NCBI GenBank assembly: GCA_041741415.1
Contig: JBGSKC010000058.1
Location: 1 to 64,000 of the forward strand
DNA length: 64,000 nt
Reading direction: 5' to 3'
From: JANQTF01 sp041741415
Lineage (GTDB): Bacteria; Bacteroidota; Bacteroidia; J057
Under the pieces are notes generated by a model. It made no database searches. It was given only the letters and a program-made list of their open reading frames with translations, and was not told where the DNA came from. Shown one piece after another: positions 1-8,875 of this stretch; position 1 is the stretch's first letter, and each line of letters begins with the position of its first letter. A program made the position numbers and the translations under genes.

Positions 1-130
1 CTGAAACCGTGGAAAAGTCCCGCAATAACCAATGCTCAGACCAGAATTTTACTTCGTTCTTTCGTATTTCTACCTCAACAAGCCACCTTATTCAAAGGCC
101 TTTTTTGTCCAGTCGATGGGGAGCACCTCA
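1..130 (+). mobile_element. Right end of an IS3-family element (second copy)
   Basis: These 130 bases are an exact reverse complement of 42415-42544, the right end of the complete IS3-family element lower in the window, and identity stops exactly after base 130. The last bases are the right terminal inverted repeat (reads TGAGGTGCTCCCC on the opposite strand). The transposase genes of this copy would lie left of the window. The two copies are in opposite orientation. The element sits inside the gene that follows. Confidence 0.85.
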
Positions 131-132
131 GT

Positions 133-1146
133 CGTTCCATCGCAGTAGACGCGGCAGGAAACGTGTACACCTCCGGAGATTTTGAGGGAACAACGGATTT
201 TGACCCGGGACCCGGCACTTTCAACCTAACTGCTGTGCATTCTCATGATATATTCATTTCTAAATTAGACGCCAACGGCAATTTCGTCTGGGCTAAATCC
301 ATGGGTGGAACTGATGGGGGTGGATATGGTTTTTCTATCGCCGTGGACGCAGCGGGCAATGTTTACAACACGGGAAATTTTTTTTCTACAGTCGATTTTG
401 ACCCCGGGCCCGGCGTTGCCACCCTGACTGCTCAGGGAGGTGAGGATGCTTATATAGCTAAATTAGATGCAAATGGTGATTTTGTCTGGGCAAAAGCCAT
501 GGGCGGAATATCTTTTGATGTAGGCCTTTCCATCTGCGTTGACGCTGAGGGTCATGTGTTCACCACCGGCTTTTTCTGGTTTACAGTAGATTTTGACCCG
601 GGGCCCGGCACCTTCGAACTGACGGCAGAGGGGAACTCTGATATTTTCATTTGTAAACTTGATGCCAATGGTGATTTTGCGTGGGCAAAGTCCTTAGGAG
701 GACCTGGTAATGATCAAGGAAATTCCATCGCATTGGACGATATGGAGAATATATATTGCACGGGTCGATTTGAAGAAACGGTCGATTTCGACCCGGGGCT
801 TGATACATTCAACTTTACTTCTGCTGGCGCAGAAGATATCTTCATCCACAAAATGTCCCTCACTACGACGTCCCTGGATACAGATCCGGGCATTCTCCGC
901 TGGCAAATTTCCCCCAACCCCTCCACCGCCACCTTCCACCTTCGCGCCGACCTACCCACCCCCAGCCAGCCCACCTACACCGTCCTCAACCAGCTCGGCC
1001 AAGTCGTCTGGCAGGCACGGGAGGAGCAGCCTTTGCAGGTGATCGATCACCAGATCGACCTCTCCACCCAACCCTCCGGCATCTATCACCTCCGCATCAG
1101 CGATGGCAGCGGCAGTATGAGCCGGCAATTGGTGGTGGTGCGGTAG
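133..1146 (+). CDS. 5'-truncated SBBP beta-propeller-repeat protein with type IX sorting domain
   Basis: This is the C-terminal part of a secreted surface protein. It contains at least four repeats of about 57 residues, each with a DFDPGPGT-like turn, a DIF/DAYIAKLDANG strand and a WAK..GG strand, typical of bacterial SBBP beta-propeller repeats. The last 80 or so residues (from ISPNPSTATF to RQLVVVR) match the Por/type IX secretion C-terminal sorting domain, so the parent protein was exported to the surface. The gene has no own start: its 5' part is replaced at base 131 by the IS3 right end. The frame stays open through the IS end to base 1, so a fusion transcript is possible, but function is probably lost. 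GTG 163 is the first possible internal start. Confidence 0.75.
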   Translation, partial: RSIAVDAAGNVYTSGDFEGTTDFDPGPGTFNLTAVHSHDIFISKLDANGNFVWAKSMGGTDGGGYGFSIAVDAAGNVYNTGNFFSTVDFDPGPGVATLTAQGGEDAYIAKLDANGDFVWAKAMGGISFDVGLSICVDAEGHVFTTGFFWFTVDFDPGPGTFELTAEGNSDIFICKLDANGDFAWAKSLGGPGNDQGNSIALDDMENIYCTGRFEETVDFDPGLDTFNFTSAGAEDIFIHKMSLTTTSLDTDPGILRWQISPNPSTATFHLRADLPTPSQPTYTVLNQLGQVVWQAREEQPLQVIDHQIDLSTQPSGIYHLRISDGSGSMSRQLVVVR

Positions 1147-1166
1147 AGGAGATTATTTCAATATCA

Positions 1167-1204
1167 ATCCCCTGGTGACCTCCGTCGCCAGGGGATGTTT
1201 TCAA
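1167..1204 (+). terminator. Rho-independent terminator
   Basis: A 13-bp stem (1167-1179 with 1184-1196, loop CTCC) is followed by GTTTTC. It lies 20 bases after the stop codon of the repeat protein. Confidence 0.75.
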
Positions 1205-1703
1205 TAAAACAAGGAATGATTGGGAAGCCTTCTCCGGCCTGAAAGAAGCAACCACAAGGCTGCAGAAGCCGGAGCGCTTGTTTGTTTTGGGCATACCTGC
1301 AGATCTTTGCATTTTCCGGGCGGGAAGACCATGCATGTTTGTGGATGGGTGGAAGCAGGAAAGTAAGGTTTTGGGACATCATCAGTTGGCGGTTATTTCG
1401 ACTTATTAAACCATGGGCTTTAGGGATGCAGGGAGAATAGGGAAAAAATATGACAAAAAAAGGGAAAAGGGATTCCTGTTGTGTATTTTGTAAGTATTTG
1501 ATTATCAATTTTTTAATTACTATTAATGTTAAAATAAATCGTGCCTGAATTCGCATAAATCAAATATTCATATACTTCTATAGTGATGACCTTTGGGAAC
1601 TACGATTGATTTTGTAATCGGTTTGTCTGGTATGAGTGTGGTAGAATTGAGTCGTTAATTTTTCAATCCAACCATCACCCAGACTTATTAAAAATCAACC
1701 GTC
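1205..1703. other. Intergenic region without recognised gene
   Basis: About 500 bases, becoming AT-rich after 1480. I see no coding frame with protein-like character. It presumably carries the promoter of the following secreted-protein gene, but no convincing promoter element could be fixed. Confidence 0.4.
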
Positions 1704-2144
1704 ATGAAAAAAATCCCAGCCTTGTTTTTCGTTATTCTGGTAGCGTTTCAGCCAATTTTTTCCCAACAAGACAATGAGAAGTATCGTGAACAGGTGCGAA
1801 CTCAACTTGTGATAGTTGAGCTGGCTTTGTTAGGCGATAATTATAAAAAAGCTTTTGACTACGTCATCGACGGAATGAATGACGGATATTCAGAGTCCTA
1901 CACGGTTACTCTGCAAAGTGGTTATCAATATAAGATTGTTTCCGTATGCGATGAGGACTGTGGGGATGTTGATATGTGGATTTATGATGAAAATAATAGA
2001 GAAATAGACAGTGATGTTAGATCAGATGATATGCCAATATGTGATGTTTCGCCGAAGTGGACTGGAAAGTTCACAATAAAGGTTAAAATGTATGACTGCG
2101 ACAGCAATCCTTGCTACTATGGAATTGGGATTTATAGAAAGTAA
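1704..2144 (+). CDS. Secreted protein with PPC-like beta domain
   Basis: Small exported protein of 146 residues. Residues 1-20 form a clear signal peptide (MKK, hydrophobic core, cleavage near FSQQ). The C-terminal 90 residues (YTVTLQSGYQYKIVSVCDED onward) resemble the bacterial pre-peptidase C-terminal (PPC)-type beta sandwich: alternating hydrophobic strands, an acidic D-rich middle and a final GxGIY strand. Five cysteines in the mature part suggest disulfides in the periplasm. No catalytic motif is visible. The gene stands alone between two terminators, so it is probably monocistronic. Function unknown. Confidence 0.7.
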   Translation: MKKIPALFFVILVAFQPIFSQQDNEKYREQVRTQLVIVELALLGDNYKKAFDYVIDGMNDGYSESYTVTLQSGYQYKIVSVCDEDCGDVDMWIYDENNREIDSDVRSDDMPICDVSPKWTGKFTIKVKMYDCDSNPCYYGIGIYRK

Positions 2145-2216
2145 GAAAAATGATGATATCGATGGAGTCACATCAGGTTACTCTTAATTCACAAGGTCCC
2201 TTCGCTGTTTACCCTA

Positions 2217-2273
2217 TAAAAATCTGTCGTTGCTCATACATACAAGCACACAAGCAACGACAGGTTTTTCTTT
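2217..2273 (+). terminator. Rho-independent terminator
   Basis: An 11-bp perfect stem (2224-2234 with 2253-2263) flanked by an A-run on the left and GTTTTTCTTTT on the right, so it may work in both directions. It ends the transcript of the secreted PPC-like gene. Confidence 0.75.
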
Positions 2274-2663
2274 TCAAATAGTATGAGATTTCCCTCAGAG
2301 CACAGTCTAAAGATTGTGCTCTTACTTTTTTCAATAATCCCGAACATTGTGATCCTAACGAAAAAACCCCTGGATTTTTATTTGTCCTGGTGCTGCTCCC
2401 AGCACTCTGTTCGGCCATTGATCCTCATGATATTGGAGAAACAGGTAAAATCTACTTCAATAAGGCTCGTCTTGTGATCCGGTAAGGCTCGAAACTTGGC
2501 GTTGCAAGTCAACAGGTGACTTTCTCTCTGGCTTCGAAGAAAGAAAATAACTGATGGGATGTCGCCTGGATCGATACAAATTCAAAAATTGAGCCCTTCC
2601 AGTTAGATCTCCCATGTTACCGGGTCTAAGAAGCATACATCCGCAACTTCAAGCTAGTCAACC
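2274..2663. other. Intergenic region with a possible gene relic
   Basis: A frame without start codon is open from about 2282 to 2484 and reads like a protein fragment (around FNNPEHCDPNEKTPGFLFV, ending FNKARLVIR). It may be the decayed tail of a lost gene. The rest shows nothing recognisable. Confidence 0.3.
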
Positions 2664-3248
2664 ATGTACCCTTTTCAACCGATCAGCAGTGATTCAGATT
2701 TCTCTCTTTTCGATGCAGGCAACCAGCGTTCCGGGGGCAAACCGATTTCATCGGACTTTTTTCGCCAGGCACGGGTATTCATGTGGAAAGACCATAATGG
2801 GCACCCTGTCGCAGGTTTTTTGATCAACCTCCAAGCCCCTTTTCGCAACGTAGAGTTTGCCAAACCCGAAAACCGCCCCTTCCTGACAGGGATTCTTGAA
2901 CGGCACAAAACCGTGGAGTTGGGTGCGCTTTGGCTCGACAAGTCATACTGGGGCTCCTGGCGTGGTTTGGTCCTCTGGCTGGCTTGTGCCCTCGCCGCTT
3001 ATCGCAGCGAAGCAGAATATGCATTTGTGTGCGCCCACTCCCCTAAGCTCGCCTGCAAGTATGCCCTTGATCCTCGAAGCATCCAGATACTTGAAGAGCA
3101 GGAAAATGGTAAATTTCACAGTCGTTATTTTTTTGGGCCCAAGGGAGTGTTGCTTGGAGGGGTATTGAAACTGCTCAAAACCAGAAAAAAAGGCAATCGG
3201 CCAGCAACGCGCGCCTCTGTCATGGGTCCGCATGTGGCCTCTTGCTGA
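2664..3248 (+). CDS. Possible GNAT-fold acyltransferase-like protein (paralogue A)
   Basis: Soluble protein of 194 residues. No family could be named with certainty, but it aligns over nearly its whole length with the product of 8191-8829: both begin MYxF, then have a strand 'AGFLINLQAPFR / GGFVLNCSFPHR', an 'E(L/V)xxxW(L/I)' strand, a long helix, and 'AFVCAHSPKLACKYAL / QFVCCTANSAIQQYY' followed by a strand. The strand-helix order and the strand preceding a helix recall GNAT-type N-acyltransferases such as acyl amino acid synthases; this is a fold guess. It overlaps nothing if the next gene starts at 3298. Both paralogues sit beside kinase genes. Confidence 0.55.
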   Translation: MYPFQPISSDSDFSLFDAGNQRSGGKPISSDFFRQARVFMWKDHNGHPVAGFLINLQAPFRNVEFAKPENRPFLTGILERHKTVELGALWLDKSYWGSWRGLVLWLACALAAYRSEAEYAFVCAHSPKLACKYALDPRSIQILEEQENGKFHSRYFFGPKGVLLGGVLKLLKTRKKGNRPATRASVMGPHVASC

Positions 3249-3297
3249 TTCTCAGTGCCCGGATCCATCCACCATTCTCCATCAACGATTCTTCCCT

Positions 3298-4050
3298 ATG
3301 GCAACCTCCTCTGTTTCCCCTTCTTCCCTTATTTTTGCTGAGATGTTGGCGCTCCAGGCCGAAGTGGCTTTTCCATTTGAACGACCGCTTTTTGAAACTC
3401 CTGCCTTTCAGTCGGCGCAATCAGTGCTTGATTTCGGCTGTGGCAGTGCCCATTACCTCCGGCGTCTCGCTGAAACTTTCCCGGAAAAGCAGTTTTTGGC
3501 GTTTGACCATGACGCAGACCTTCGCCTGATCGCCCGCAACAACACTCGCCACCTGTCAAATGTGCAAGTCCTTGAACCCGATGAATTCGAAAGCCTCGCT
3601 CCTGGTTCTGTGTCTGCCATTTTGTTTCGTTTGGTGTTGATGCACCTTCCCGACCGCAGCATTGCTTATCGGCTGGCACAGCGCCTGATTGCTCCCGGTG
3701 GGTGTGCCATTGTGGTTGACGCCGACGACAGCCTTTTTCAGATGCGCCCCCATGCACCCCAGTTTCTTGCCCGTCTGGCAGCCTGGCGTGCCACTCACCC
3801 CGATCGCCAGGTAATGGCCAAGCTGCCGGAGGAGATGGCCGAAGCAGGATTTACCCAAACCCTGCACCTGCAAATGACGGTCAATAATCAGTTTCCTCAC
3901 GCTCAGATACCCTTGGGCCAGTATCTACTCCTCAATGCCGAGGTCATGGAAAGCCCTGAAGCCGTGAAAGTCGAGTTGCACAGCTGGCTGAGCTTACCCG
4001 ATGCCTATTTGCAGCAAGGGGTATTTGGCCATGTGTATGGTTGTTCATAA
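3298..4050 (+). CDS. Class I SAM-dependent methyltransferase
   Basis: Probable small-molecule methyltransferase, 250 residues. The SAM-binding motif I is VLDFGCGSAHYLRRL, followed by an acidic second strand (AFDHDAD) that would hold the ribose, a motif near LVLMHLPDR and a post-motif strand APGGCAIVVDADD. No substrate-defining domain is visible. The frame is open from ATG 3232, but that start overlaps the upstream gene and adds an unrelated Pro/Ser-rich tail; ATG 3298 gives the usual distance to motif I. It lies 50 bases after the GNAT-like gene and may be cotranscribed with it. Confidence 0.75.
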   Translation: MATSSVSPSSLIFAEMLALQAEVAFPFERPLFETPAFQSAQSVLDFGCGSAHYLRRLAETFPEKQFLAFDHDADLRLIARNNTRHLSNVQVLEPDEFESLAPGSVSAILFRLVLMHLPDRSIAYRLAQRLIAPGGCAIVVDADDSLFQMRPHAPQFLARLAAWRATHPDRQVMAKLPEEMAEAGFTQTLHLQMTVNNQFPHAQIPLGQYLLLNAEVMESPEAVKVELHSWLSLPDAYLQQGVFGHVYGCS

Positions 4051-4192
4051 TTTGACTGCAGGTAGTTCTTCTCTTTATTTCACACGACTTTTTATTCCCT
4101 CATCCTACACAAAACATGGCTATTGACCATACCAGGGCTCCATCTTTCTGGATGCGATCTTTGGGTATTAGATGGCCGCATTTTAGGAAACC

Positions 4193-6181
4193 ATGACTCT
4201 TTCCGATTTTGAAGCACGCTTTGTCTATGATCCAAGCAGCGACCAGCTTGGTGTGGGGGGCTTTGGCACCGTGTACAAAGCCTGGGACACCAAAGAAAAG
4301 GCCCATGTGGCTATCAAAGAAATGCAGGTGAAAGATCACAAATTCACTTTGCAAAGAGAAGTTGAATTGGCCAATGCGATTCCTCCCCATCTTAACATCG
4401 CTCGCTATGGAACTGCCTATCGGTTTTCCATGGGCCGGAGTGTCGAAATGGATTACGCCGTTTTGAAGTATTATCTGCATGGCAATCTCGATAAGGTCCT
4501 GACAACCGGTGACCTCACCCCTGAAGAGCGAACTGTCATTATTCGCGGCATTTTAGAAGGGCTGGCTCACCTTCACCGGGCGGGCGTGATCCATCGCGAC
4601 CTCAAAGCAAGCAATATACTCATGGACCGCGATGCAGGCCATTGGGTACCGAAAATATCAGACCTGGGCCTTAGCAAGGTCGCAAGTGGTAAAACCGGAG
4701 AGGGAACCACCAACTCTTCAGTTGGCATCAGCTATGCCTATGCCGCGCCTGAACAAATTCGTAGCCTCAACAGTGAAAAGGGTGGTCACATTCGGCCGAA
4801 TGTGGATCTCTGGGCAGTGGGGGTGTTGATCTACAAAATTTGGATTGGCGAACTGCCCTTCTGGCCAGAAGGCAACGAGCGCTCAACCGGGAGCGACCTC
4901 GTTGAGATTTCCAAGCGAATCCTGAGTGGGAAACTCCCATCCAAGCTGGCCCAGGTACCTGAGCCGTTTCAAGCCATGATTCGCCGATGCCTTGTGCAGG
5001 ATCCATCGGAGCGAGTTCAGAAAGCGGAGGAACTGCTGAGCATGATGGGGCAGCCTTTCGAGTTTCCTGAGTCAGCAGATCCCCACATGACCTTAGAAGT
5101 GGAGAGGGTTCAATTGGACAAGGAAAAAGCTGTACAAGACCCGGTGTTAGCAGCAGGCAATCCGAACCGGCTTAATAATGGAGGTTTGACGGAAAATCCC
5201 CCTGAACCATTCTGGAGAAAGAATAAGGCCCTTGTTGCCATCGCAGCGGTGGGGCTGTTGTCTCTGGGTGGCTGGTGGATGTCACAACAGTCAACCTGGG
5301 CAGCAGAACGGCAAGCACGCGCCGAAACAGAACAGCACATTCAGGATTCCCTGGCCATCAGAGGGCGCTTTGTTCAGGATTCGCTCGATAATGAGCGCAT
5401 GCTTGCAGAAAAGGAGCAGCGCCGCCAGGACTCCCTGGTGCAGGTTCGTGCCCTGGCAGAACGGGAGCAAAGGCGCCTTGATTCATTGGAAAGGGTGGCA
5501 GATATGAACGACCCCTTCAGGGGAACCATGGTCAGGATTCAGGGAGGCACTTTCCAAATGGGCAGCTCAAATGGCGGCACCGATGAACGCCCACGCCACC
5601 AGGTGAGCGTAGGGGATTTCTGGATGGGAAAACATGAAGTGACCCAGGCTCAATGGCGGGAAATCATGGGCTCAAATCCTAGCCAGAATAGCAGTTGCAG
5701 CCAGTGTCCGGTTGAAAATGTGTCATGGAACGATGTTCAGGAGTTTATCCGTAGGCTAAATGCCAAAACCGGAAGAAGCTATCGCCTCCCGACAGAGGCC
5801 GAATGGGAATACGCAGCTGGCGGTGGAAGCGGAAGCCGAACAACCTGGCCGGGCGTAAACAGTGAATCAAGCCTTCAAAGTTTCGCCTGGTTCTATGACA
5901 ACAGTGGCAAGAAACCTCGGCCAGTAGGCCAAAAGCAACCTAACCGCCTGGGTCTTTACGACATGGCAGGTAACGTCTGGGAATACTGCTCCGACTGGTA
6001 TTCGGAAGATTATTACCGCAGGAGTGCACCCAGCAACCCAAGAGGGCCTGGTTCCGGAACTTTTAGAGTATATCGCGGAGGCTCTTCTACCAGTGATGCT
6101 GCAAAATGTACGGCCTCTTATCGCTACAGAAGCACCCCAACAAATCGTGGGTCCGAAGTCGGCTTTCGATTGGTTCGCTGA
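4193..6181 (+). CDS. Ser/Thr kinase with transmembrane helix and FGE/SUMF1-like domain (copy 1)
   Basis: Membrane receptor-like protein kinase, 662 residues. Kinase domain residues 15-285: glycine loop LGVGGFGTVYKAW, VAIK lysine near 42, HRDLKASN with Asp near 136, and DLG instead of DFG near 157, then YAAPEQ. All catalytic residues are present, so it is probably active. A single membrane helix lies near 345-363, followed by a charged coiled-coil stretch with repeated QDSL/LDSL and an FGE-sulfatase (SUMF1) domain from about 445 to the end (GGTFQMGSS, VTQAQW, YRLPTEAEWEYAAGG, MAGNVWEYC, VGFRLVR). The paired cysteines of true formylglycine-generating enzymes are absent, so this is more likely a ligand-binding domain outside the membrane. 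First of four paralogues. Confidence 0.88.
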   Translation: MTLSDFEARFVYDPSSDQLGVGGFGTVYKAWDTKEKAHVAIKEMQVKDHKFTLQREVELANAIPPHLNIARYGTAYRFSMGRSVEMDYAVLKYYLHGNLDKVLTTGDLTPEERTVIIRGILEGLAHLHRAGVIHRDLKASNILMDRDAGHWVPKISDLGLSKVASGKTGEGTTNSSVGISYAYAAPEQIRSLNSEKGGHIRPNVDLWAVGVLIYKIWIGELPFWPEGNERSTGSDLVEISKRILSGKLPSKLAQVPEPFQAMIRRCLVQDPSERVQKAEELLSMMGQPFEFPESADPHMTLEVERVQLDKEKAVQDPVLAAGNPNRLNNGGLTENPPEPFWRKNKALVAIAAVGLLSLGGWWMSQQSTWAAERQARAETEQHIQDSLAIRGRFVQDSLDNERMLAEKEQRRQDSLVQVRALAEREQRRLDSLERVADMNDPFRGTMVRIQGGTFQMGSSNGGTDERPRHQVSVGDFWMGKHEVTQAQWREIMGSNPSQNSSCSQCPVENVSWNDVQEFIRRLNAKTGRSYRLPTEAEWEYAAGGGSGSRTTWPGVNSESSLQSFAWFYDNSGKKPRPVGQKQPNRLGLYDMAGNVWEYCSDWYSEDYYRRSAPSNPRGPGSGTFRVYRGGSSTSDAAKCTASYRYRSTPTNRGSEVGFRLVR

Positions 6182-6241
6182 TCCCCTGAGCTGAATTTGG
6201 TGGAATAATGGCATCCAGGTGGAGTTCAACCTCGATAAGCA

Positions 6242-6289
6242 TGGTTTGGGTCTGACTGAAAACACTTCAAATTCAGTCAGCCCAAACCA
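6242..6289 (+). terminator. Hairpin, probable terminator
   Basis: An 18-bp stem (6242-6260 with 6272-6289, one bulged T) with an 11-base loop, 60 bases after the kinase gene. There is no T-run on the plus strand, so its role as an intrinsic terminator is not certain. Confidence 0.5.
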
Positions 6290-6416
6290 CGATGCTGTTA
6301 AAATAAAATGACACAATCTTTACGCCTACAGAAAATTTTTCGAAGTTTCCAGCGAAGCCAGATGTTCAACCTGTTTTCCGCTCGCCGAATAAAACCTGCG
6401 TCCTGAATCTGCCCCC

Positions 6417-8177
6417 ATGCAAGAAATCCTCACCTTCCGTCCCAAACACCTGCTCGGCGAGGGCGGCTTTGCCGAAGTGTGGTATGCTGAAAGCGCCATC
6501 GGCAAGCGGGCTGCCATTAAGCTGCTTAAGTCCCACCTGAGCCAGGATCCCGGCCTGCGCGAGCGCTTTGAGCAGGAAGCCCGCTTCATGGCCCAACTGG
6601 ATCATCCCGGCATCCGGCAGGTATATGGCTACGACAGCAACGTCCTCGCCATTGTCATGGAGTACCTCGAAGGCGAAGACCTCGCCTCACGCGCCAGGCG
6701 CCTAGGCGCAGCTTCCGCTCAGGAAGTGAGAAAATGGCTTAAAGAGGCACTTGAGGCCCTGGCTTATGCTCATGCCCAGGGGGTTGTACACCGCGATATC
6801 AAACCTTCCAACCTTTTCCTCACCAACCGGGGGAACATCAGCATTCTTGATTTTGGGATCGCCAGGATGGCTGCCGAAGGAGACAGCCATACCCGCACGG
6901 GTGCTTTCCTCGGCTCGCCGATGTACATGAGCCCCGAGCAGATCGACGACCCCAGATCCGTGGACCACCGCACTGATGTTTATTCCCTGGCAGTAACAGC
7001 CTGGACCCTCCTGGCCAACCGAAAACCCTTTGACGACAGCTCCGGCTCGGAGCGAAAACTCCTCAATCAGATTGCAGACAAGCCGCTGCCTCAGTTGCGT
7101 ATCCAGGACCAGGCTCTGGAAGCGTGGATCCGGGCCTGCACAGCCAAGGATAAGGCAAAAAGGCCTTCTGCCCGGGAGGCTTTGAAGATGTTGTCTCAGC
7201 ATGCTGCATTACCTCCTTCCTCTCCGGCTGCCGACCCCGACAATACCCTGCTGAAACCTGCCAAAGCGACCGCAACCCCCGGCCGCATTCATTCTCCCCA
7301 TTCATCTAAGACAGGCCACCCTGCCGGGCAGGTAAAAAAGGTACTGCTGGGAGCAGTTGCCATAGCCATCTTGTCATTCGCCGGATGGGCCGTTTACCGA
7401 GCTACTACCTTTCCCTCCTGCCCGGGAGAACTGGTTGGCGAAATGGTCGATATCGAATATGGGGAGATCCGACGACCCTGGGGGTGGGAAGGTGTTCAAC
7501 CCTTCGAAATCGCGAAAACGGAAGTAACAGTAGGCCAGTTTGCCAAATTTGTCGATGCAACCGGATACCAAACAGATGCTGAAAATGGTAAGGGGAGCCG
7601 TATCTGGACAGGAAAAATGGCTGAAGAGAAGCTGGATGTCGACTGGCGGATGGATGAAAAGGGAAAGCTCCGCTCAAGTTCGTCCTGCGACCACCCCGTT
7701 ATTCATGTAAGCTTGAATGACGCAATGGCCTATTGTAAGTGGCTCAGCGATACAACTGGTCAGTCGTATCGTCTGCCAACAGAGGAAGAATGGCTACTGG
7801 CAGCAACAGGTGGATCCTACTCCCGCTTTAGCTGGGGAAGTGAGCCGCCAAAGGGTAAACAGGCAGGAAATGTGGCAGATGAAACCCTTCTGCGGATTGT
7901 AGACACTTCACAGTTGAAAGGTTGGTTTACTCAATTCAATGATGGGTATGCGTTTGCTGCACCCGTAGGCCAATTTGATTCCACTGGATCCGGCCTATAC
8001 GACATGACAGGCAACGTGGCTGAATGGTGTTCTACCACTCAGGGGTCTGGGGTTATCAAAGGTGGCAGTTGGCTGGATGGTCCTGAGAATTGTGAAATTA
8101 GCTATCGCAATACGAGCATTCGTCGAGATGGGCAGGGAATAGACCTTGGCTTCCGCATCGTCCGGGTTAAAAAGTAG
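6417..8177 (+). CDS. Ser/Thr kinase with transmembrane helix and FGE/SUMF1-like domain (copy 2)
   Basis: Protein kinase of 586 residues. Kinase domain: LGEGGFAEVWYA glycine loop, AAIK lysine at 35, HRDIKPSN near 124-131, LDFGIAR, then GSPMYMSPEQ. A membrane helix is at about 308-327 and an FGE-like domain runs from about 335 to the end (AKTEVTVGQFAKFVD, YRLPTEEEWLLAATGG, YDMTGNVAEWC, LGFRIVR). The FGE domain is of a different subtype from copies 1, 3 and 4. The N-lobe is nearly identical, also at the DNA level, to that of copy 4, while the C-lobe is close to copy 3, so the gene is a mosaic. It ends 13 bases before the convergent GNAT-like gene. Confidence 0.88.
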   Translation: MQEILTFRPKHLLGEGGFAEVWYAESAIGKRAAIKLLKSHLSQDPGLRERFEQEARFMAQLDHPGIRQVYGYDSNVLAIVMEYLEGEDLASRARRLGAASAQEVRKWLKEALEALAYAHAQGVVHRDIKPSNLFLTNRGNISILDFGIARMAAEGDSHTRTGAFLGSPMYMSPEQIDDPRSVDHRTDVYSLAVTAWTLLANRKPFDDSSGSERKLLNQIADKPLPQLRIQDQALEAWIRACTAKDKAKRPSAREALKMLSQHAALPPSSPAADPDNTLLKPAKATATPGRIHSPHSSKTGHPAGQVKKVLLGAVAIAILSFAGWAVYRATTFPSCPGELVGEMVDIEYGEIRRPWGWEGVQPFEIAKTEVTVGQFAKFVDATGYQTDAENGKGSRIWTGKMAEEKLDVDWRMDEKGKLRSSSSCDHPVIHVSLNDAMAYCKWLSDTTGQSYRLPTEEEWLLAATGGSYSRFSWGSEPPKGKQAGNVADETLLRIVDTSQLKGWFTQFNDGYAFAAPVGQFDSTGSGLYDMTGNVAEWCSTTQGSGVIKGGSWLDGPENCEISYRNTSIRRDGQGIDLGFRIVRVKK

Positions 8178-8190
8178 CCGGGCAGGTGTG

Positions 8191-8829
8191 CTAGCCCGCT
8201 TTCATGGCCTGGAGAGATGCCGGAGCAGGGGAAAAAGCAGGAGCTTTGGCTGGGATATGAATGGCATTGGGCTTCCACCCCATTTTTTCTTTCACCATTA
8301 ACATGGCCATCCTCCAAACACCCTTGAGTATGGCGGTTTTCGCCCCGCGGTAAACCCGGAATGAAGCTTCTGCCTGCTCCGTGTGAGTGCTGAAGCCCTC
8401 CAGCACCAGCTCAGCACCCGGAGTCTGGGCGTAGTATTGCTGGATAGCGCTGTTGGCTGTGCAGCAAACAAACTGCTTGACAGGCGCAAAGCTCACCTCG
8501 AGCGCCATCCAGGCGAACAGCAGAAACCCTGTTATAGTTTCGTGCTGATCCCCGCGAATCCAGAAACAGCTCACCTCACAACACGAGGCCTCGTCAAGAA
8601 GATTCTGCAGACGGGTCTTCTCTCCCGCCTCTAATGCTTCAAGGGTTCGGTGGGGAAAGGAACAATTCAGGACAAACCCTCCCAGCATGTCATCATACCG
8701 GTTGCCGAGAACCAGCACATTGCTGTTTTTCAGGTAGGCAAGATCTGGGGCCACACCATTGTGGTGGGCACAGGCATCCTGAAAGGTCAGGCGGTCTTCG
8801 TCGGTGGCAAGGAGATGGAATGAGTACAT
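8191..8829 (-). CDS. Possible GNAT-fold acyltransferase-like protein (paralogue B)
   Basis: Protein of 212 residues with a Pro/Ala-rich tail. It is homologous to the 2664-3248 product (shared MYxF start, GGFVLNCSF / AGFLINLQA strand, and the strand-helix pairs that follow). Cysteine-rich for a cytoplasmic protein. The frame is open upstream to 8985, but that extension overlaps the preceding gene, is Pro/Ser/Phe-rich and has no counterpart in the paralogue, so ATG 8829 was chosen. It follows the degenerate kinase gene by 46 bases on the same strand and is probably cotranscribed. Biochemical role unknown. Confidence 0.6.
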   Translation of the reverse strand: MYSFHLLATDEDRLTFQDACAHHNGVAPDLAYLKNSNVLVLGNRYDDMLGGFVLNCSFPHRTLEALEAGEKTRLQNLLDEASCCEVSCFWIRGDQHETITGFLLFAWMALEVSFAPVKQFVCCTANSAIQQYYAQTPGAELVLEGFSTHTEQAEASFRVYRGAKTAILKGVWRMAMLMVKEKMGWKPNAIHIPAKAPAFSPAPASLQAMKAG

Positions 8830-8875
8830 GGGAAGTGGAAAAAAAGGTGAAAGGAGAAAGCGAACCGGGAAAAAG

